27,651 nt of DNA from Bacillota bacterium (GTDB lineage: Bacteria > Bacillota > Clostridia > Oscillospirales > Acutalibacteraceae), in the NCBI GenBank assembly GCA_023458915.1, contig JAEWWM010000031.1, forward strand, positions 1 through 27,651. The letters run 5' to 3'. Numbering within the stretch: the stretch's first letter is position 1; each line of letters begins with the position of its first letter. Shown here piece by piece: positions 6,038-14,366 of the stretch. The notes beneath the pieces are model-generated. The model made no database searches. It was not told the origin of the DNA and saw only the letters and a list, made by a program, of their open reading frames with translations. A program made the position numbers and the translations under genes.

Positions 6038-6720
6038 TTTTTTAACTCCTTAATTTTTTGAGTTAGTGTTTTTTTATTTGAACTATTTAAGCTTAAACTG
6101 GAGTTTGATGTTGGACTTGATATTGAACTTGAACTACTGCTGCTACTTGCTTGATTTTCAGCTGCCGAAAAGCTTTCATTCAATTTATCTAATGCTTTTT
6201 TTAATTTTTTAGTTTGCTTTTTTAAAACTTTTACTAAATTTTTCAAGTATAATTTGCCACTAACTGAACATTCTTTACCATTAATTGTAATTTGTATATC
6301 ATTGCTTTTAATAATTTTTTCAAATAACAATTCTGCATCCTTTGAATTGTTTTCAAAATGCAGAATAATTTGGTAATTGTTATATAGGTTATTCTTTCCG
6401 ATAGCGTTTATGAAATTTTCATTAGCGTTACTTAAAGCCTGCGAAGCGTTATTATAAGCTTTTGACATATCTTCTGTTACATTGTAGCAAACTAACCACC
6501 TTACTGTTATCTGGATATCATCGAATTCTTGATTAATATCATTGCAAGTTTTCCGAAAATCTATAATTGCTTGGGTTACCAAATTTAAAGATAATTTCTC
6601 ATGGTGGTGGTGATGACGGTGTGGAAGCGGCATTGCTGATGCTCCCATTTGTGCTACGGTCAGAATACCTAGCGTGGCGGCGATAGCTGCCACTGCAACT
6701 TTTCTTTTACATTTTTTCAT
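6034..6720 (-). CDS. Secreted His-rich, Ser-rich protein, paralogue B
   Basis: A 228-residue middle paralogue. The signal peptide (MKKCKRKVAVAAIAATLGIL to about ASA) is followed at once by MPLPHRHHHHHEK, a likely metal-binding His tract. The helical core has IIDFRKTCNDINQE and, further on, ITINGKECSVSGKLYLKNLV and VLKKQTKKLKKALDKLNESF, shared with paralogue A. The Ser-rich tail resembles the other two. The C-terminus is odd: relative to A, one extra A in a poly-A run shifts the frame past the ancestral stop. The protein therefore continues through the former spacer, including the ribosome site, and ends NKKTLTQKIKELKN. ATG 6720 is preceded by AAGGAG. Function unknown; extracytoplasmic metal binding is inferred only from the histidines. 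Confidence 0.82.
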   Translation of the reverse strand: MKKCKRKVAVAAIAATLGILTVAQMGASAMPLPHRHHHHHEKLSLNLVTQAIIDFRKTCNDINQEFDDIQITVRWLVCYNVTEDMSKAYNNASQALSNANENFINAIGKNNLYNNYQIILHFENNSKDAELLFEKIIKSNDIQITINGKECSVSGKLYLKNLVKVLKKQTKKLKKALDKLNESFSAAENQASSSSSSSSISSPTSNSSLSLNSSNKKTLTQKIKELKN

Positions 6721-6748
6721 AATTTTTTTAACTCCTTAATTTTTTGAA
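6721..6748 (-). repeat. Duplicated leader unit shared by the three paralogues
   Basis: The minus-strand spacer AATTAAGGAGTTAAAAAAATT directly before paralogue B is nearly repeated before paralogue A (about 7619-7645) and before C (about 6038-6061). The tandem duplications therefore carried the ribosome-binding region with the gene. In B the copy before C has become coding. Confidence 0.7.
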
Positions 6749-7618
6749 TTAGTGTTTTCTACTTGAACTCGAACTTGAATCTGGTTTTGGACTTGATAGT
6801 GGACTTGAACTTGAGCTACTGCTTGTACTTGCTTGATTTTCAATTGCGGACTCAACTGATTTTGGAAAGTTTTCATTCAGTTTACCTAATGCTTCTTTTA
6901 ATTCTTCGGTTTCTTCTTCTAAAACTTCTACTAACTTTTTTAAATATGATTTATCACTAATTGATTGCCTTTTACCATCAACTACAATTTTTTTATCATG
7001 TATTTTGATAATTTTTCTAATGGTTTCGCAAAGAGACTTAACATCAGAATTATTTAGAACTTTATTACATAGGTCCTCGTTTCCGATAACTTTCTTTAAA
7101 CTTTCTTGGGCGTTTATTAAGATATCCGAAACATTGGCTTCTTTTGTGCTGAACTCAACTTGCCACCTTGCGTTGCCGTCCATACGCCACGTTTCCGTGT
7201 TAGAATTATTAGAATTGGGGATTTTTTGATTTATGTTATTGCAAGAGTTCCGAAAATCTTTAATTGCTCGAGCCACTAATTTTAAGAGATTTTCTTCAAT
7301 TTGTTCATATCTTGATTCTTCACTCCGGGGTAATTTTTTACCAAGTCTCCAGTTATTGGGCAATAGCACATCTAACACATGTGGTACACTTTTTAATGTT
7401 ACATTTTTAAATATAGAATCAGGTTTATTTGTTGAAGTTGTACTAGATGATGCAGGCTGAGAGTTGACTGTTGAAGTAGTGCGTTTAGTAGTGTGATGGT
7501 GATGATGGTGGTGGTGGGAAGATGGCGGCGTTGCTGATGCCGTCGTTTGTACTATGATTACTATGCCTAGCGCGGCAGCAATGGCTGTTAACGCAATTTT
7601 CCTTTTACATTTTTTCAT
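6749..7618 (-). CDS. Secreted His-rich, Ser-rich protein, paralogue A
   Basis: A 289-residue first gene of the tandem trio. The signal peptide (MKKCKRKIALTAIAAALGIV to about ASA) is followed by TPPSS and eight consecutive histidines, then a Thr/Ser-rich linker. The helical core contains NNWRLGKKLPRSEE, LLKLVARAIKDFRNSCNNIN, IVVDGKRQSISDKSYLKKLV and VLEEETEELKEALGKLNENF. The tail is low-complexity Ser/Pro, ending SSSSSRKH. The poly-His follows the signal peptide in the native gene, so it would be the new N-terminus after export. ATG 7618 has AAGGAG 10 nt upstream. No known domain is recognised. A zinc, nickel or copper-binding surface role is possible but unproven. Confidence 0.82.
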   Translation of the reverse strand: MKKCKRKIALTAIAAALGIVIIVQTTASATPPSSHHHHHHHHTTKRTTSTVNSQPASSSTTSTNKPDSIFKNVTLKSVPHVLDVLLPNNWRLGKKLPRSEESRYEQIEENLLKLVARAIKDFRNSCNNINQKIPNSNNSNTETWRMDGNARWQVEFSTKEANVSDILINAQESLKKVIGNEDLCNKVLNNSDVKSLCETIRKIIKIHDKKIVVDGKRQSISDKSYLKKLVEVLEEETEELKEALGKLNENFPKSVESAIENQASTSSSSSSSPLSSPKPDSSSSSSRKH

Positions 7619-7789
7619 AATTTTTTAACTCCTTAAATTTTTAAATTGTTTTACTACATTGTTAACTTTATAGTAAAATTTGTTAAAAATCCAGGAATTT
7701 TCTTCCAATTACGTAAATTTTAAATTAATAAATTAATAATAAAGATAAAAATGAAATAATTTCAAAAATTATTTAAAAGTAAAAATATA

Positions 7790-7817
7790 TTGTATTTTGT
7801 TGATTTTATGATAATAT
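7790..7817 (+). promoter_or_regulatory. Probable promoter of the kimA-like operon
   Basis: TTGTAT (7790-7795), a 16-bp spacer and TAATAT (7812-7817), with start expected near 7824. The roughly 43-nt leader is too short for a c-di-AMP (ydaO) riboswitch, which often precedes this transporter in other Firmicutes. The rest of the 7621-7866 divergent spacer is AT-rich without clear features. Confidence 0.5.
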
Positions 7818-7866
7818 TGTTTCAAAAACATATAAAAAATAGTGCTTAGATGGAGACGATTTTGCT

Positions 7867-9765
7867 GTGTATAATTTAAAAAATTTCAAAAAATTTCTTT
7901 TGGGCTCTGCGCTAAAAGATGATCAGCTTAAAGATGAAAAGCTCTCGCGGTTTTGGGGGCTTCCAATTATGGCAAGCGATGCGGTTTCTTCGGTTGCGTA
8001 TGCAGTAGAAGAAATTTTGATGGCGCTTGTCCCGGCGATGGGTTTGGCGGCGGTAAGTTACGTTGGATCTGTGAGTTTGCCGATTATTTTGCTTCTTTTA
8101 ATTCTCGTTTTTTCATATTCACAAATAATAAGTCATTATCCGAACGGCGGGGGAGCGTATGTTGTTTCGAAAGAAAATTTCGGCAAAAAATCTTCTTTGC
8201 TCGCTGCAACGTGCCTCGTAATCGATTATATAATGACGGTTGCCGTTAGTATTTCATCTTCTACTGCAGCAATTTTAGCGGTTTATCCCGTGCTTGAACC
8301 TTATAAAATTTTAATTTCGCTTGTGTGCGTTGGTTTAATCACTCTTGTTAATTTAAGAGGTATAGGAGAATCTTCAAAAATTTTCGGTGTTCCGACTTAT
8401 ATGTTCATCCTTTCAATGGCAGCTTTGGTTATTACTGGATTTGTCGGATTTTTTACTCATTCATTAGCGCCTATAAGCTATACCCCCGCGCAGATTGCGG
8501 CGATTTCATCTGATAATTTAACTAATATGACCCTTGTGTTATTTTTGTTTGCTTTTTCTTCTGGATGTTCAGCGCTGACGGGCGTGGAGGCTGTGAGCAA
8601 TGCGATGCCGAGTTTTAAAGAGCCTTCTCAAAAAACCGCAAAACATGTTCTTTTTATGCTTGGCGGAATAATAGTGTTTATCTTCGGCGGCACGAGTTTT
8701 TTGGCAAGCACTTTAAAAGTAATTCCATTAGAAGGTAAACCCGTTCTTTCACAAATAGCAACAGCGGTTTTCGGCAACGGCATAATGTTTTATGTTTTGC
8801 AGTTCACAACGTCGCTTATTCTTTTGCTCGCTGCAAATACTTCATATAGTGGCCTTCCAATACTTCTTTCTATTTTATCTAAAGATAGGTATATGCCCCG
8901 CCAATTTTCCCAAAGGGGCACGAAGCTCAGCTTTTCAAACGGCATAATGTTCATTTTTATCGTAAGTTCAATTCTTCTCATAGCTTTTAATGCCGACACT
9001 CACAGATTAATCCCGTTTTATTCCGTTGGAGTTTTTGTTTCGTTTACTATTTCTCAATTTGGAATGTTTGTTAAATGGATACGCTCAAAAGAGCCGGGAT
9101 GGCAATATAAATCTCTTATAAACGGATTTGGCGCGCTTGTTACTTTAATTGGATCGGTTGTCGTTTTTACAACAAAATTTGTTCATGGCGCGTGGGCGCT
9201 GCTTATAATAACGCCGCTTTTAATGTGGTTTATGTCCGAAACGCATAAACATTATTTTAAATTTTTGAAAGGCATAAGCATTTTAGGCTACAGCTATAAA
9301 TATACACCAAGCACAAGCAACAATGCTTTTCCCTGCATTGTGATGATTAATAAAATGAATAGAGCCGCGCTGAAAACTTTTGATTATGCTAATAAAATAT
9401 CTTCTAATGTAACAGCACTTCATATCTCGGTTTCAAGTACGGAAACAGAACGGCTCAAAAAGCAGTGGGAAGATTTAAAAATTGGCGTGCCCCTGACAGT
9501 TATCTATACACCTTACCGCGACATTATAACTCCGGTTGAAGAGTATATTTCCGAGCAAGAAGCAAAGCTTAAAGAGGGTGAAAGCTTAACTGTAGTTTTA
9601 ACAAGAATAAGTGGTAACGGTTGGAGGGACGCGATTTTCCACAATCAAACTACCTTCTTTATTGAGAATAGACTCGAAAAACACGAAAACGTCGCAACTA
9701 TATTAGTTCCATATTTTTACAACAGACCAAAAATAACCGGCAAAAAAATCCTCGAAAGTGTTTAG
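7867..9765 (+). CDS. KimA-like potassium transporter (APC superfamily)
   Basis: A 632-residue APC-fold transporter like B. subtilis KimA (YdaO), a high-affinity K+/H+ symporter. The N-terminal part holds about twelve hydrophobic segments to roughly residue 470. The first-helix motif GLPIMASDAVSSVAYAVEEIL gives D38 and Y45, which align by spacing with the K+-coordinating Asp/Tyr of KimA. HYPNGGGAYVVSKENFG and LTGVEAVSNAMPSFKEP are also typical. A soluble C-terminal domain (about 480-632) corresponds to the cytosolic c-di-AMP-responsive domain of the family. GTG 7867 is used, with GGAG 11 nt upstream. It begins a compact operon, 16 nt before the amino-acid ABC gene. An amino-acid permease role is the alternative, but the signature motifs favour KimA. 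Confidence 0.85.
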   Translation: MYNLKNFKKFLLGSALKDDQLKDEKLSRFWGLPIMASDAVSSVAYAVEEILMALVPAMGLAAVSYVGSVSLPIILLLLILVFSYSQIISHYPNGGGAYVVSKENFGKKSSLLAATCLVIDYIMTVAVSISSSTAAILAVYPVLEPYKILISLVCVGLITLVNLRGIGESSKIFGVPTYMFILSMAALVITGFVGFFTHSLAPISYTPAQIAAISSDNLTNMTLVLFLFAFSSGCSALTGVEAVSNAMPSFKEPSQKTAKHVLFMLGGIIVFIFGGTSFLASTLKVIPLEGKPVLSQIATAVFGNGIMFYVLQFTTSLILLLAANTSYSGLPILLSILSKDRYMPRQFSQRGTKLSFSNGIMFIFIVSSILLIAFNADTHRLIPFYSVGVFVSFTISQFGMFVKWIRSKEPGWQYKSLINGFGALVTLIGSVVVFTTKFVHGAWALLIITPLLMWFMSETHKHYFKFLKGISILGYSYKYTPSTSNNAFPCIVMINKMNRAALKTFDYANKISSNVTALHISVSSTETERLKKQWEDLKIGVPLTVIYTPYRDIITPVEEYISEQEAKLKEGESLTVVLTRISGNGWRDAIFHNQTTFFIENRLEKHENVATILVPYFYNRPKITGKKILESV

Positions 9766-9781
9766 GAGGACATAAATCCAG

Positions 9782-11251
9782 GTGAAAAAATTTTTAGAAA
9801 AATTAAGTTGTTTTTTTGTTGTTGCCTTGATTTTGGGGTGCTTTATAAAAGTATTTGCGGACGATTCTCTCTCTACCATTAAGGAAAGAGGTTCTATAAA
9901 AGTTGCAACTAATGCAGAATTTGAGCCTTTTGAGTATAAAGACGGCGATAAAGTCGTCGGAATTGATATCGACATATCAAAAAAAATAGCTGAGAGTTTA
10001 GGCGTAGCGATTAAAATAAACGATGTCTCATTTGACGCGGTTACTCTGGAGCTTAAAAACGGAAACTGCGATTTTGCTATTGCAGCGATGAGTTACAGCG
10101 AAGATAAAGCTAAAAGCGTCGATTTTTCCGATCCTTATTATTACGCAAAACAAGCGGTTCTGGTGGCGGGTTTAAGTGGAATAAAATCTGCAAATGATTT
10201 ACCCGGTAAAAAAATTGGGGTTCATATGGGAACAACCGGGGACATTTACTGCACCGAAAATTTTAAAAATGCTGATATACAGCGGTACAACAAAGGTTCA
10301 GACGCTGTACTTGATCTAATTAATGGACGCTTGGATGCCGTTGTAATTGACGATGCTCCAGCGGGCAAGCTCATTAGGGTGTTGGGTAACAAAGTCAAAA
10401 TGCTGGATGGCTATCTTTTTGAAGAGAGTTACCGTATTGCTGTCCCGAGAGGCAACACGGAGTTCCTTAATTACATAAATATCACACTCAAAAATATGAA
10501 AGATAATGGTGAGATTGATAAAATAGTAAATAAATATATTATCGCCGAAAAAACGCAGGATAACAGTATAGCGGCGCAGTTTTACAATAATTTTGTATAT
10601 AAAGATCGCTATAAAATGATTGTAAACGGTATTTTAGCTACTCTTGAAATAACCGCTGTCGCCCTTTTAATCGGAATAATGATTGGGGTTGCCGTGGCTG
10701 TGGTAAAGGTGGGTCATAAAAATAATTTTATTTTCAAAACTCTTAAAATTATTTCAAATATTTATTTAACCATTATTCGCGGTACGCCTGTAGTCGTACA
10801 GCTTTTTGTGATTTATTATATTGTTCTGGCTTCAACTGGATTTAGTAAAATTGCCGTGGCAATGATTGCTTTTGGAATAAATTCTGGAGCGTATGTTTCA
10901 GAAATTATAAGATCGGGTATACTTTCGGTAGACAGCGGGCAATATGAAGCTGGTAGATCTTTGGGGCTCAGCGAAAAAATCACCATGATTAAAATTATTT
11001 TGCCGCAAGCTTTTAAAAACATACTTCCAACGCTTGTGAACGAATTCATTCAACTTATAAAAGAAACTTCTGTGGCGGGGTTTATTGGAGTTATGGATCT
11101 TTCTCGCGCAGGGGACGTGATAAGAAGCCAAACTTACGAACCGGTCGTTCCTTTAATTAGCGTAGCTTTTATTTATTTAGTGATAGTAATGATTACGACT
11201 CTACTTATGTCATTTTTGGAAAGGAGGCTACGTGCAGGTGATAAGCGTTAA
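9782..11251 (+). CDS. Fused substrate-binding protein/permease of a polar amino-acid ABC importer
   Basis: A 489-residue fusion of the extracellular binding protein and the membrane permease of a PAAT-family importer. Residues 1-26 form a signal/anchor. About 30-258 form the family 3 binding domain, with IKVATNAEFEPFEY, VVGIDIDISKKIAE and ADDAPAG-like hinge regions (VVIDDAPAGKL). About 280-489 form a HisM/GlnP-type permease with TIRGTPVVVQLFVIYY and the EAA loop EAGRSLGLSEKITMIKIILP, which contacts the ATPase. GTG 9782 has AGGAGG 11 nt upstream overlapping the kimA stop region. The ATPase gene overlaps its 3' end. The substrate is probably glutamine, glutamate, arginine or cystine and cannot be fixed from sequence. 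Fused forms are known in lactic acid bacteria (GlnP). Confidence 0.9.
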   Translation: MKKFLEKLSCFFVVALILGCFIKVFADDSLSTIKERGSIKVATNAEFEPFEYKDGDKVVGIDIDISKKIAESLGVAIKINDVSFDAVTLELKNGNCDFAIAAMSYSEDKAKSVDFSDPYYYAKQAVLVAGLSGIKSANDLPGKKIGVHMGTTGDIYCTENFKNADIQRYNKGSDAVLDLINGRLDAVVIDDAPAGKLIRVLGNKVKMLDGYLFEESYRIAVPRGNTEFLNYINITLKNMKDNGEIDKIVNKYIIAEKTQDNSIAAQFYNNFVYKDRYKMIVNGILATLEITAVALLIGIMIGVAVAVVKVGHKNNFIFKTLKIISNIYLTIIRGTPVVVQLFVIYYIVLASTGFSKIAVAMIAFGINSGAYVSEIIRSGILSVDSGQYEAGRSLGLSEKITMIKIILPQAFKNILPTLVNEFIQLIKETSVAGFIGVMDLSRAGDVIRSQTYEPVVPLISVAFIYLVIVMITTLLMSFLERRLRAGDKR

Positions 11252-11972
11252 AAATCTTTGCAAAGAATTTAAACAAAATGGCAAAACCTTCAAAGTTCTT
11301 AGCGGAATAAGTGTGGAGATTAAAGAAGGTGAAAGAATCGCGGTAATAGGTCCGTCAGGTTCAGGCAAGAGTACATTTTTAAGATGCCTTAATGGCTTAG
11401 AAATACCTTCGAGTGGTGAAATAGAATTTGAAGGTAAAAATATTGCTGATCCAAAGTGCAATATGGATTTGGTCAGGAAAGACATTGGAATGGTCTTTCA
11501 GCATTTTAACCTCTTTCCTCATTTGACTATTCTTCAAAATATTACCCTAGCTCCGGTGGCTTTAAAAATATATTCGCGCAAAGACGCTGAGAGCCACGCG
11601 CTAATTTTTCTTGAAAAAGTTGGGCTTCGGGACAAAGCAGATGAGTACCCTGCGCAGCTTTCCGGCGGGCAAAAGCAGCGTGTGGCGATTGTAAGAGCAC
11701 TTATTATGAACCCAAAGGTTATGCTTTTTGACGAACCTACTTCAGCGCTTGATCCCGAAATGATAAAAGAAGTCATAACTGTTATGGTAGACATCGCAAA
11801 ACGCGGTATGACTATGATTGTTGTGACTCATGAAATGAGCTTCGTAAAGGAAGCCGCTACAAGAGTACTTTTCATAGATGACGGCAAAATCATCGCAGAC
11901 GAAACTCCAAAAGAATTATTCGAAAATTGCCAAAATGCCAGAATTAGCAAGTTTTTGAGTAAATTAATGTAA
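11238..11972 (+). CDS. Polar amino-acid ABC transporter ATP-binding protein (GlnQ-type)
   Basis: A complete ABC ATPase of about 244 residues: Walker A GPSGSGKST, Q-loop VFQHFNLFPHLT, signature LSGGQKQRV, Walker B VMLFDEPTSALDPE and switch VVTHEM. The closest pattern is the GlnQ/ArtP group that energises PAAT importers. Two GTG starts are possible. GTG 11232 lies only 4 nt from AAGGAGG; GTG 11238 lies 10 nt from it and gives the common MISVKNL start, so it is preferred. It overlaps the end of the fused binding protein/permease gene, its evident partner, with two chains of each forming the complete importer. Confidence 0.93.
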   Translation: MISVKNLCKEFKQNGKTFKVLSGISVEIKEGERIAVIGPSGSGKSTFLRCLNGLEIPSSGEIEFEGKNIADPKCNMDLVRKDIGMVFQHFNLFPHLTILQNITLAPVALKIYSRKDAESHALIFLEKVGLRDKADEYPAQLSGGQKQRVAIVRALIMNPKVMLFDEPTSALDPEMIKEVITVMVDIAKRGMTMIVVTHEMSFVKEAATRVLFIDDGKIIADETPKELFENCQNARISKFLSKLM

Positions 11973-11985
11973 TAAGAGGTCTTTA

Positions 11986-12414
11986 ATGGAAATATTAAGT
12001 AAATCTGCACTTGAAACAGAAAATATAGGCAAAAAACTCGCAAAAATTTTAAAAGGTACAGAAATTATTGCTCTTTATGGTGATTTGGGTGCTGGTAAAA
12101 CCGCTTTTACAAGAGGGATAGCAGATTTTTTTGGTATTAAAGACATAGTATCGAGCCCGACTTTTTCAATAATGAATGAATATGAGAGTGATAAATGTAA
12201 AATTTATCACTTTGATATGTACAGAGTAAATTCAACTGAAGACTTGGAATCTACAGGTTTTTTTGATTGCATTGGTAACGGAATTGTTATAATCGAATGG
12301 GCGCAAAATATTGAGCGAGATTTGCCGCGTGATGTGATTAAAATTTATATTAATAAAACAAATAATGATGAAAATACACGAATTATAAAAATTGAAGGAG
12401 CTGAAATTTCGTGA
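11986..12414 (+). CDS. tsaE: tRNA threonylcarbamoyladenosine biosynthesis ATPase TsaE
   Basis: A 142-residue P-loop protein needed for t6A37 formation in ANN-decoding tRNAs; it works with TsaB and TsaD. Walker A GDLGAGKT (about 32-39), the VSSPTFSIMNEY motif, YHFDMYRV with its acidic residue, and the IIEWAQN motif all match the family. The ATG follows AGAGGT by 7 nt and lies 13 nt after the ABC ATPase stop. Its TGA overlaps the tsaB GTG, so the two are translationally coupled. The association of tsaE with tsaB is standard; the position behind a transporter is local. Confidence 0.95.
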   Translation: MEILSKSALETENIGKKLAKILKGTEIIALYGDLGAGKTAFTRGIADFFGIKDIVSSPTFSIMNEYESDKCKIYHFDMYRVNSTEDLESTGFFDCIGNGIVIIEWAQNIERDLPRDVIKIYINKTNNDENTRIIKIEGAEIS

Positions 12415-13112
12415 AAATACTTGCTGTTGATTCCTCTTCAGTTACGGCTTCTGTTGCTTTAATAGAGGGTAAAAAAATCATCTCTGAGTTTTTTATGAAC
12501 GCAGGGCTTACTCACAGCGAAACTTTAGCACCAATGATCGAGTCGGTTTTGATTAATTCAAAAACCAAACCCGAAGAAGTTGACTTATTTGCAGTTTCGA
12601 ACGGTCCGGGTTCATTTACGGGACTCAGAATCGGAATGGCAACAGTTAAGGCAATGTCTTTAGCCACAAATAAGGAGTGTGTAGGCATTTCTTCGCTTTA
12701 TGCTCTTGCCTGGAATTTTTCAAATTTTAATTCAGTAATATGTGCTTGCATGGACGCTAGGCGAGGTACGCTTTACAATGCGCTTTTTAAAATTCAGCAT
12801 GGTAAAATTACAAGACTAACTAAAGATAGAGCTATTTCAACTGAAGATTTGACCACTGAGCTACAAAATTTAAATGAAAAAATAGAATTTGTTGGAGATG
12901 GAGCCGCAATATGCTACAATAGTATAGCAGATAAACTTAATTGTACACTGATTCCTGAGGAAAATCGCTACATAAAGGCATCTAACATAGCTTTTGCCGC
13001 GAGCAAAATTTATAGTAGTGGAGCAATCAGTAATGCTTGCGATTTATCTTTAAATTACATAAGAATTCCACAGGCTGAAAGGCTTCTTAGAGAAAATAAA
13101 TTGAAAATATAG
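12411..13112 (+). CDS. tsaB: tRNA t6A biosynthesis protein TsaB
   Basis: A 233-residue ASKHA-fold partner of TsaD (YeaZ family). The N-terminal MKILAVDSSSVTASVALIEG and VSNGPGSFTGLRIGMATVKAM motifs are diagnostic, as is CMDARRGTLYNALF. TsaB is not itself catalytic but scaffolds TsaD and TsaE in bacteria. GTG 12411 overlaps the tsaE stop (GTGA) and has GAAGGAG 10 nt upstream. In many Firmicutes rimI and tsaD follow; here rpiB and upp do, so tsaD must lie elsewhere. Confidence 0.94.
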   Translation: MKILAVDSSSVTASVALIEGKKIISEFFMNAGLTHSETLAPMIESVLINSKTKPEEVDLFAVSNGPGSFTGLRIGMATVKAMSLATNKECVGISSLYALAWNFSNFNSVICACMDARRGTLYNALFKIQHGKITRLTKDRAISTEDLTTELQNLNEKIEFVGDGAAICYNSIADKLNCTLIPEENRYIKASNIAFAASKIYSSGAISNACDLSLNYIRIPQAERLLRENKLKI

Positions 13113-13123
13113 GAGGGCTTTTT

Positions 13124-13588
13124 ATGGAAGAAAATCTCAAGGTAGCAATTGGTTCAGACCACGCGGGTTACAAACTGAAAGAGAGAATAAAAAAGCATCT
13201 TGATAGAAATAAAATTTTTTACAAAGATTTTGGCACATTCAGCGAAGAATCCTGCGATTATCCTATTTTTTCAAAGAAAGTTGCAGATTCTGTAGCAAGC
13301 GGGGAAAGCTCAAGAGGGATTTTAATTTGTGGTACAGGCATAGGAGCTTCGATAGCTGCCAATAAAGTCCGCGGTATAAGAGCTGCGCTTTGCTATAAAT
13401 CCTCTCTTGCCAAAATGGCAAGAGAGCATAACAATGCCAACATAATTTGCCTTGGCGCAAGAATCATTGACACAAAAGATGCTGAAAAAATAGTCGATGT
13501 GTTTTTAAGAACCGAATTTGAAGGTTTTCGACATCAAATAAGACTTAATGAAATTACAGAAATAGAAAACAAAGAATTTGTAAAATAG
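13124..13588 (+). CDS. rpiB: Ribose 5-phosphate isomerase B
   Basis: A 154-residue RpiB/LacAB-family sugar-phosphate isomerase of the pentose phosphate pathway. GSDHAGYKLKE (10-20) binds the phosphate and opens the ring. C69 in ICGTGIGASI is the catalytic base typical of RpiB, and H102 in REHNNANI is also conserved. The C-terminal FEGFRHQIRLNEI is family-like. ATG 13124 follows AGGAGG. Its position directly before upp supplies a ribose-5-P to PRPP link to uracil salvage. Allose-6-P isomerase activity is an alternative, but there are no allose genes nearby. Confidence 0.94.
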   Translation: MEENLKVAIGSDHAGYKLKERIKKHLDRNKIFYKDFGTFSEESCDYPIFSKKVADSVASGESSRGILICGTGIGASIAANKVRGIRAALCYKSSLAKMAREHNNANIICLGARIIDTKDAEKIVDVFLRTEFEGFRHQIRLNEITEIENKEFVK

Positions 13589-13607
13589 CAAGGAGTGTAA
13601 ACTTAAA

Positions 13608-14246
13608 ATGCTTGAAAATGAAAATGTTATGGTAATGGATCATCCGTTAATTCAGCATAAAATAACGCTTTTGCGAGATAAAAACACAGGTTCGAAAGAA
13701 TTCAGGGAACTTATAAGTGAAGTTACTATGCTTATGTGTTATGAAGCGCTTAGAGATTTGCCCCTTAAAGAAATTGAAGTGGAAACGCCGCTTACAACTG
13801 CAAGGACTAAAGTTTTAGCTGAAAGGCACCTTGCATTTATTCCGATTTTACGAGCCGGCATGGGCATGGTAGATGGCGTTATGAATCTAATGCCAACCGC
13901 AAGAATTGGGCACATCGGACTTTATCGCAACCCCGAAACTCTGCAGCCAGTTGAATATTACTGTAAACTTCCGAGCGATATAAACGAGCGCGATGTTATA
14001 ATTCTCGACCCAATGCTCGCAACAGGTGGCTCAGCTACCGATGCGATCACCCTTGTTAAAAAAAGAAGTCCGAAAACGATTAAGTTTATGTGTATCTTGG
14101 CGTCTCCTGAAGGAATCGAAGCGCTACACAAAGCGCACCCTGATGTTAAAATCTACTGCGCCGCAAAAGATAAGAATCTTAACGAACATGGATACATTAT
14201 GCCGGGCCTTGGCGATGCAGGAGACAGAATTTTTGGTACTAAATAA
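13608..14246 (+). CDS. upp: Uracil phosphoribosyltransferase
   Basis: A 212-residue enzyme that converts uracil and PRPP to UMP in pyrimidine salvage. The PRPP loop DPMLATGGSATDAI, the EVETPLTT segment, the LRAGMGMVDG motif and the C-terminal GYIMPGLGDAGDRIFGTK uracil-binding region are all present. Length matches E. coli and B. subtilis Upp. ATG 13608 has AAGGAG upstream. It is the last gene of the compact run that starts with the KimA-like transporter; the 120-nt gap after it holds two GAAGTAT direct repeats but no convincing terminator. Confidence 0.96.
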   Translation: MLENENVMVMDHPLIQHKITLLRDKNTGSKEFRELISEVTMLMCYEALRDLPLKEIEVETPLTTARTKVLAERHLAFIPILRAGMGMVDGVMNLMPTARIGHIGLYRNPETLQPVEYYCKLPSDINERDVIILDPMLATGGSATDAITLVKKRSPKTIKFMCILASPEGIEALHKAHPDVKIYCAAKDKNLNEHGYIMPGLGDAGDRIFGTK

Positions 14247-14366
14247 AGACATTTTTTTAAAAATATGATTTTCATTCAAAGCTTGTCGAAGTATATATGC
14301 ACATCTTTCTCGATTTTCGCGAAATCTGAAGTATGTCTATTAAAAATTTAAGAGGATATATAAAGC

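Noticed and set aside
6763..7460. Plus-strand frames opposite paralogue A
   Set aside because: Antisense shadows of the His/Ser-rich coding sequence, without ribosome sites.
7621..7866. Possible c-di-AMP (ydaO) riboswitch before the KimA-like gene
   Set aside because: No conserved riboswitch blocks seen and the predicted leader is only about 43 nt.
14247..14366. GAAGTAT direct repeats and a small GATTT/AAATC hairpin after upp
   Set aside because: Too short and weak to call a terminator, promoter or operator.
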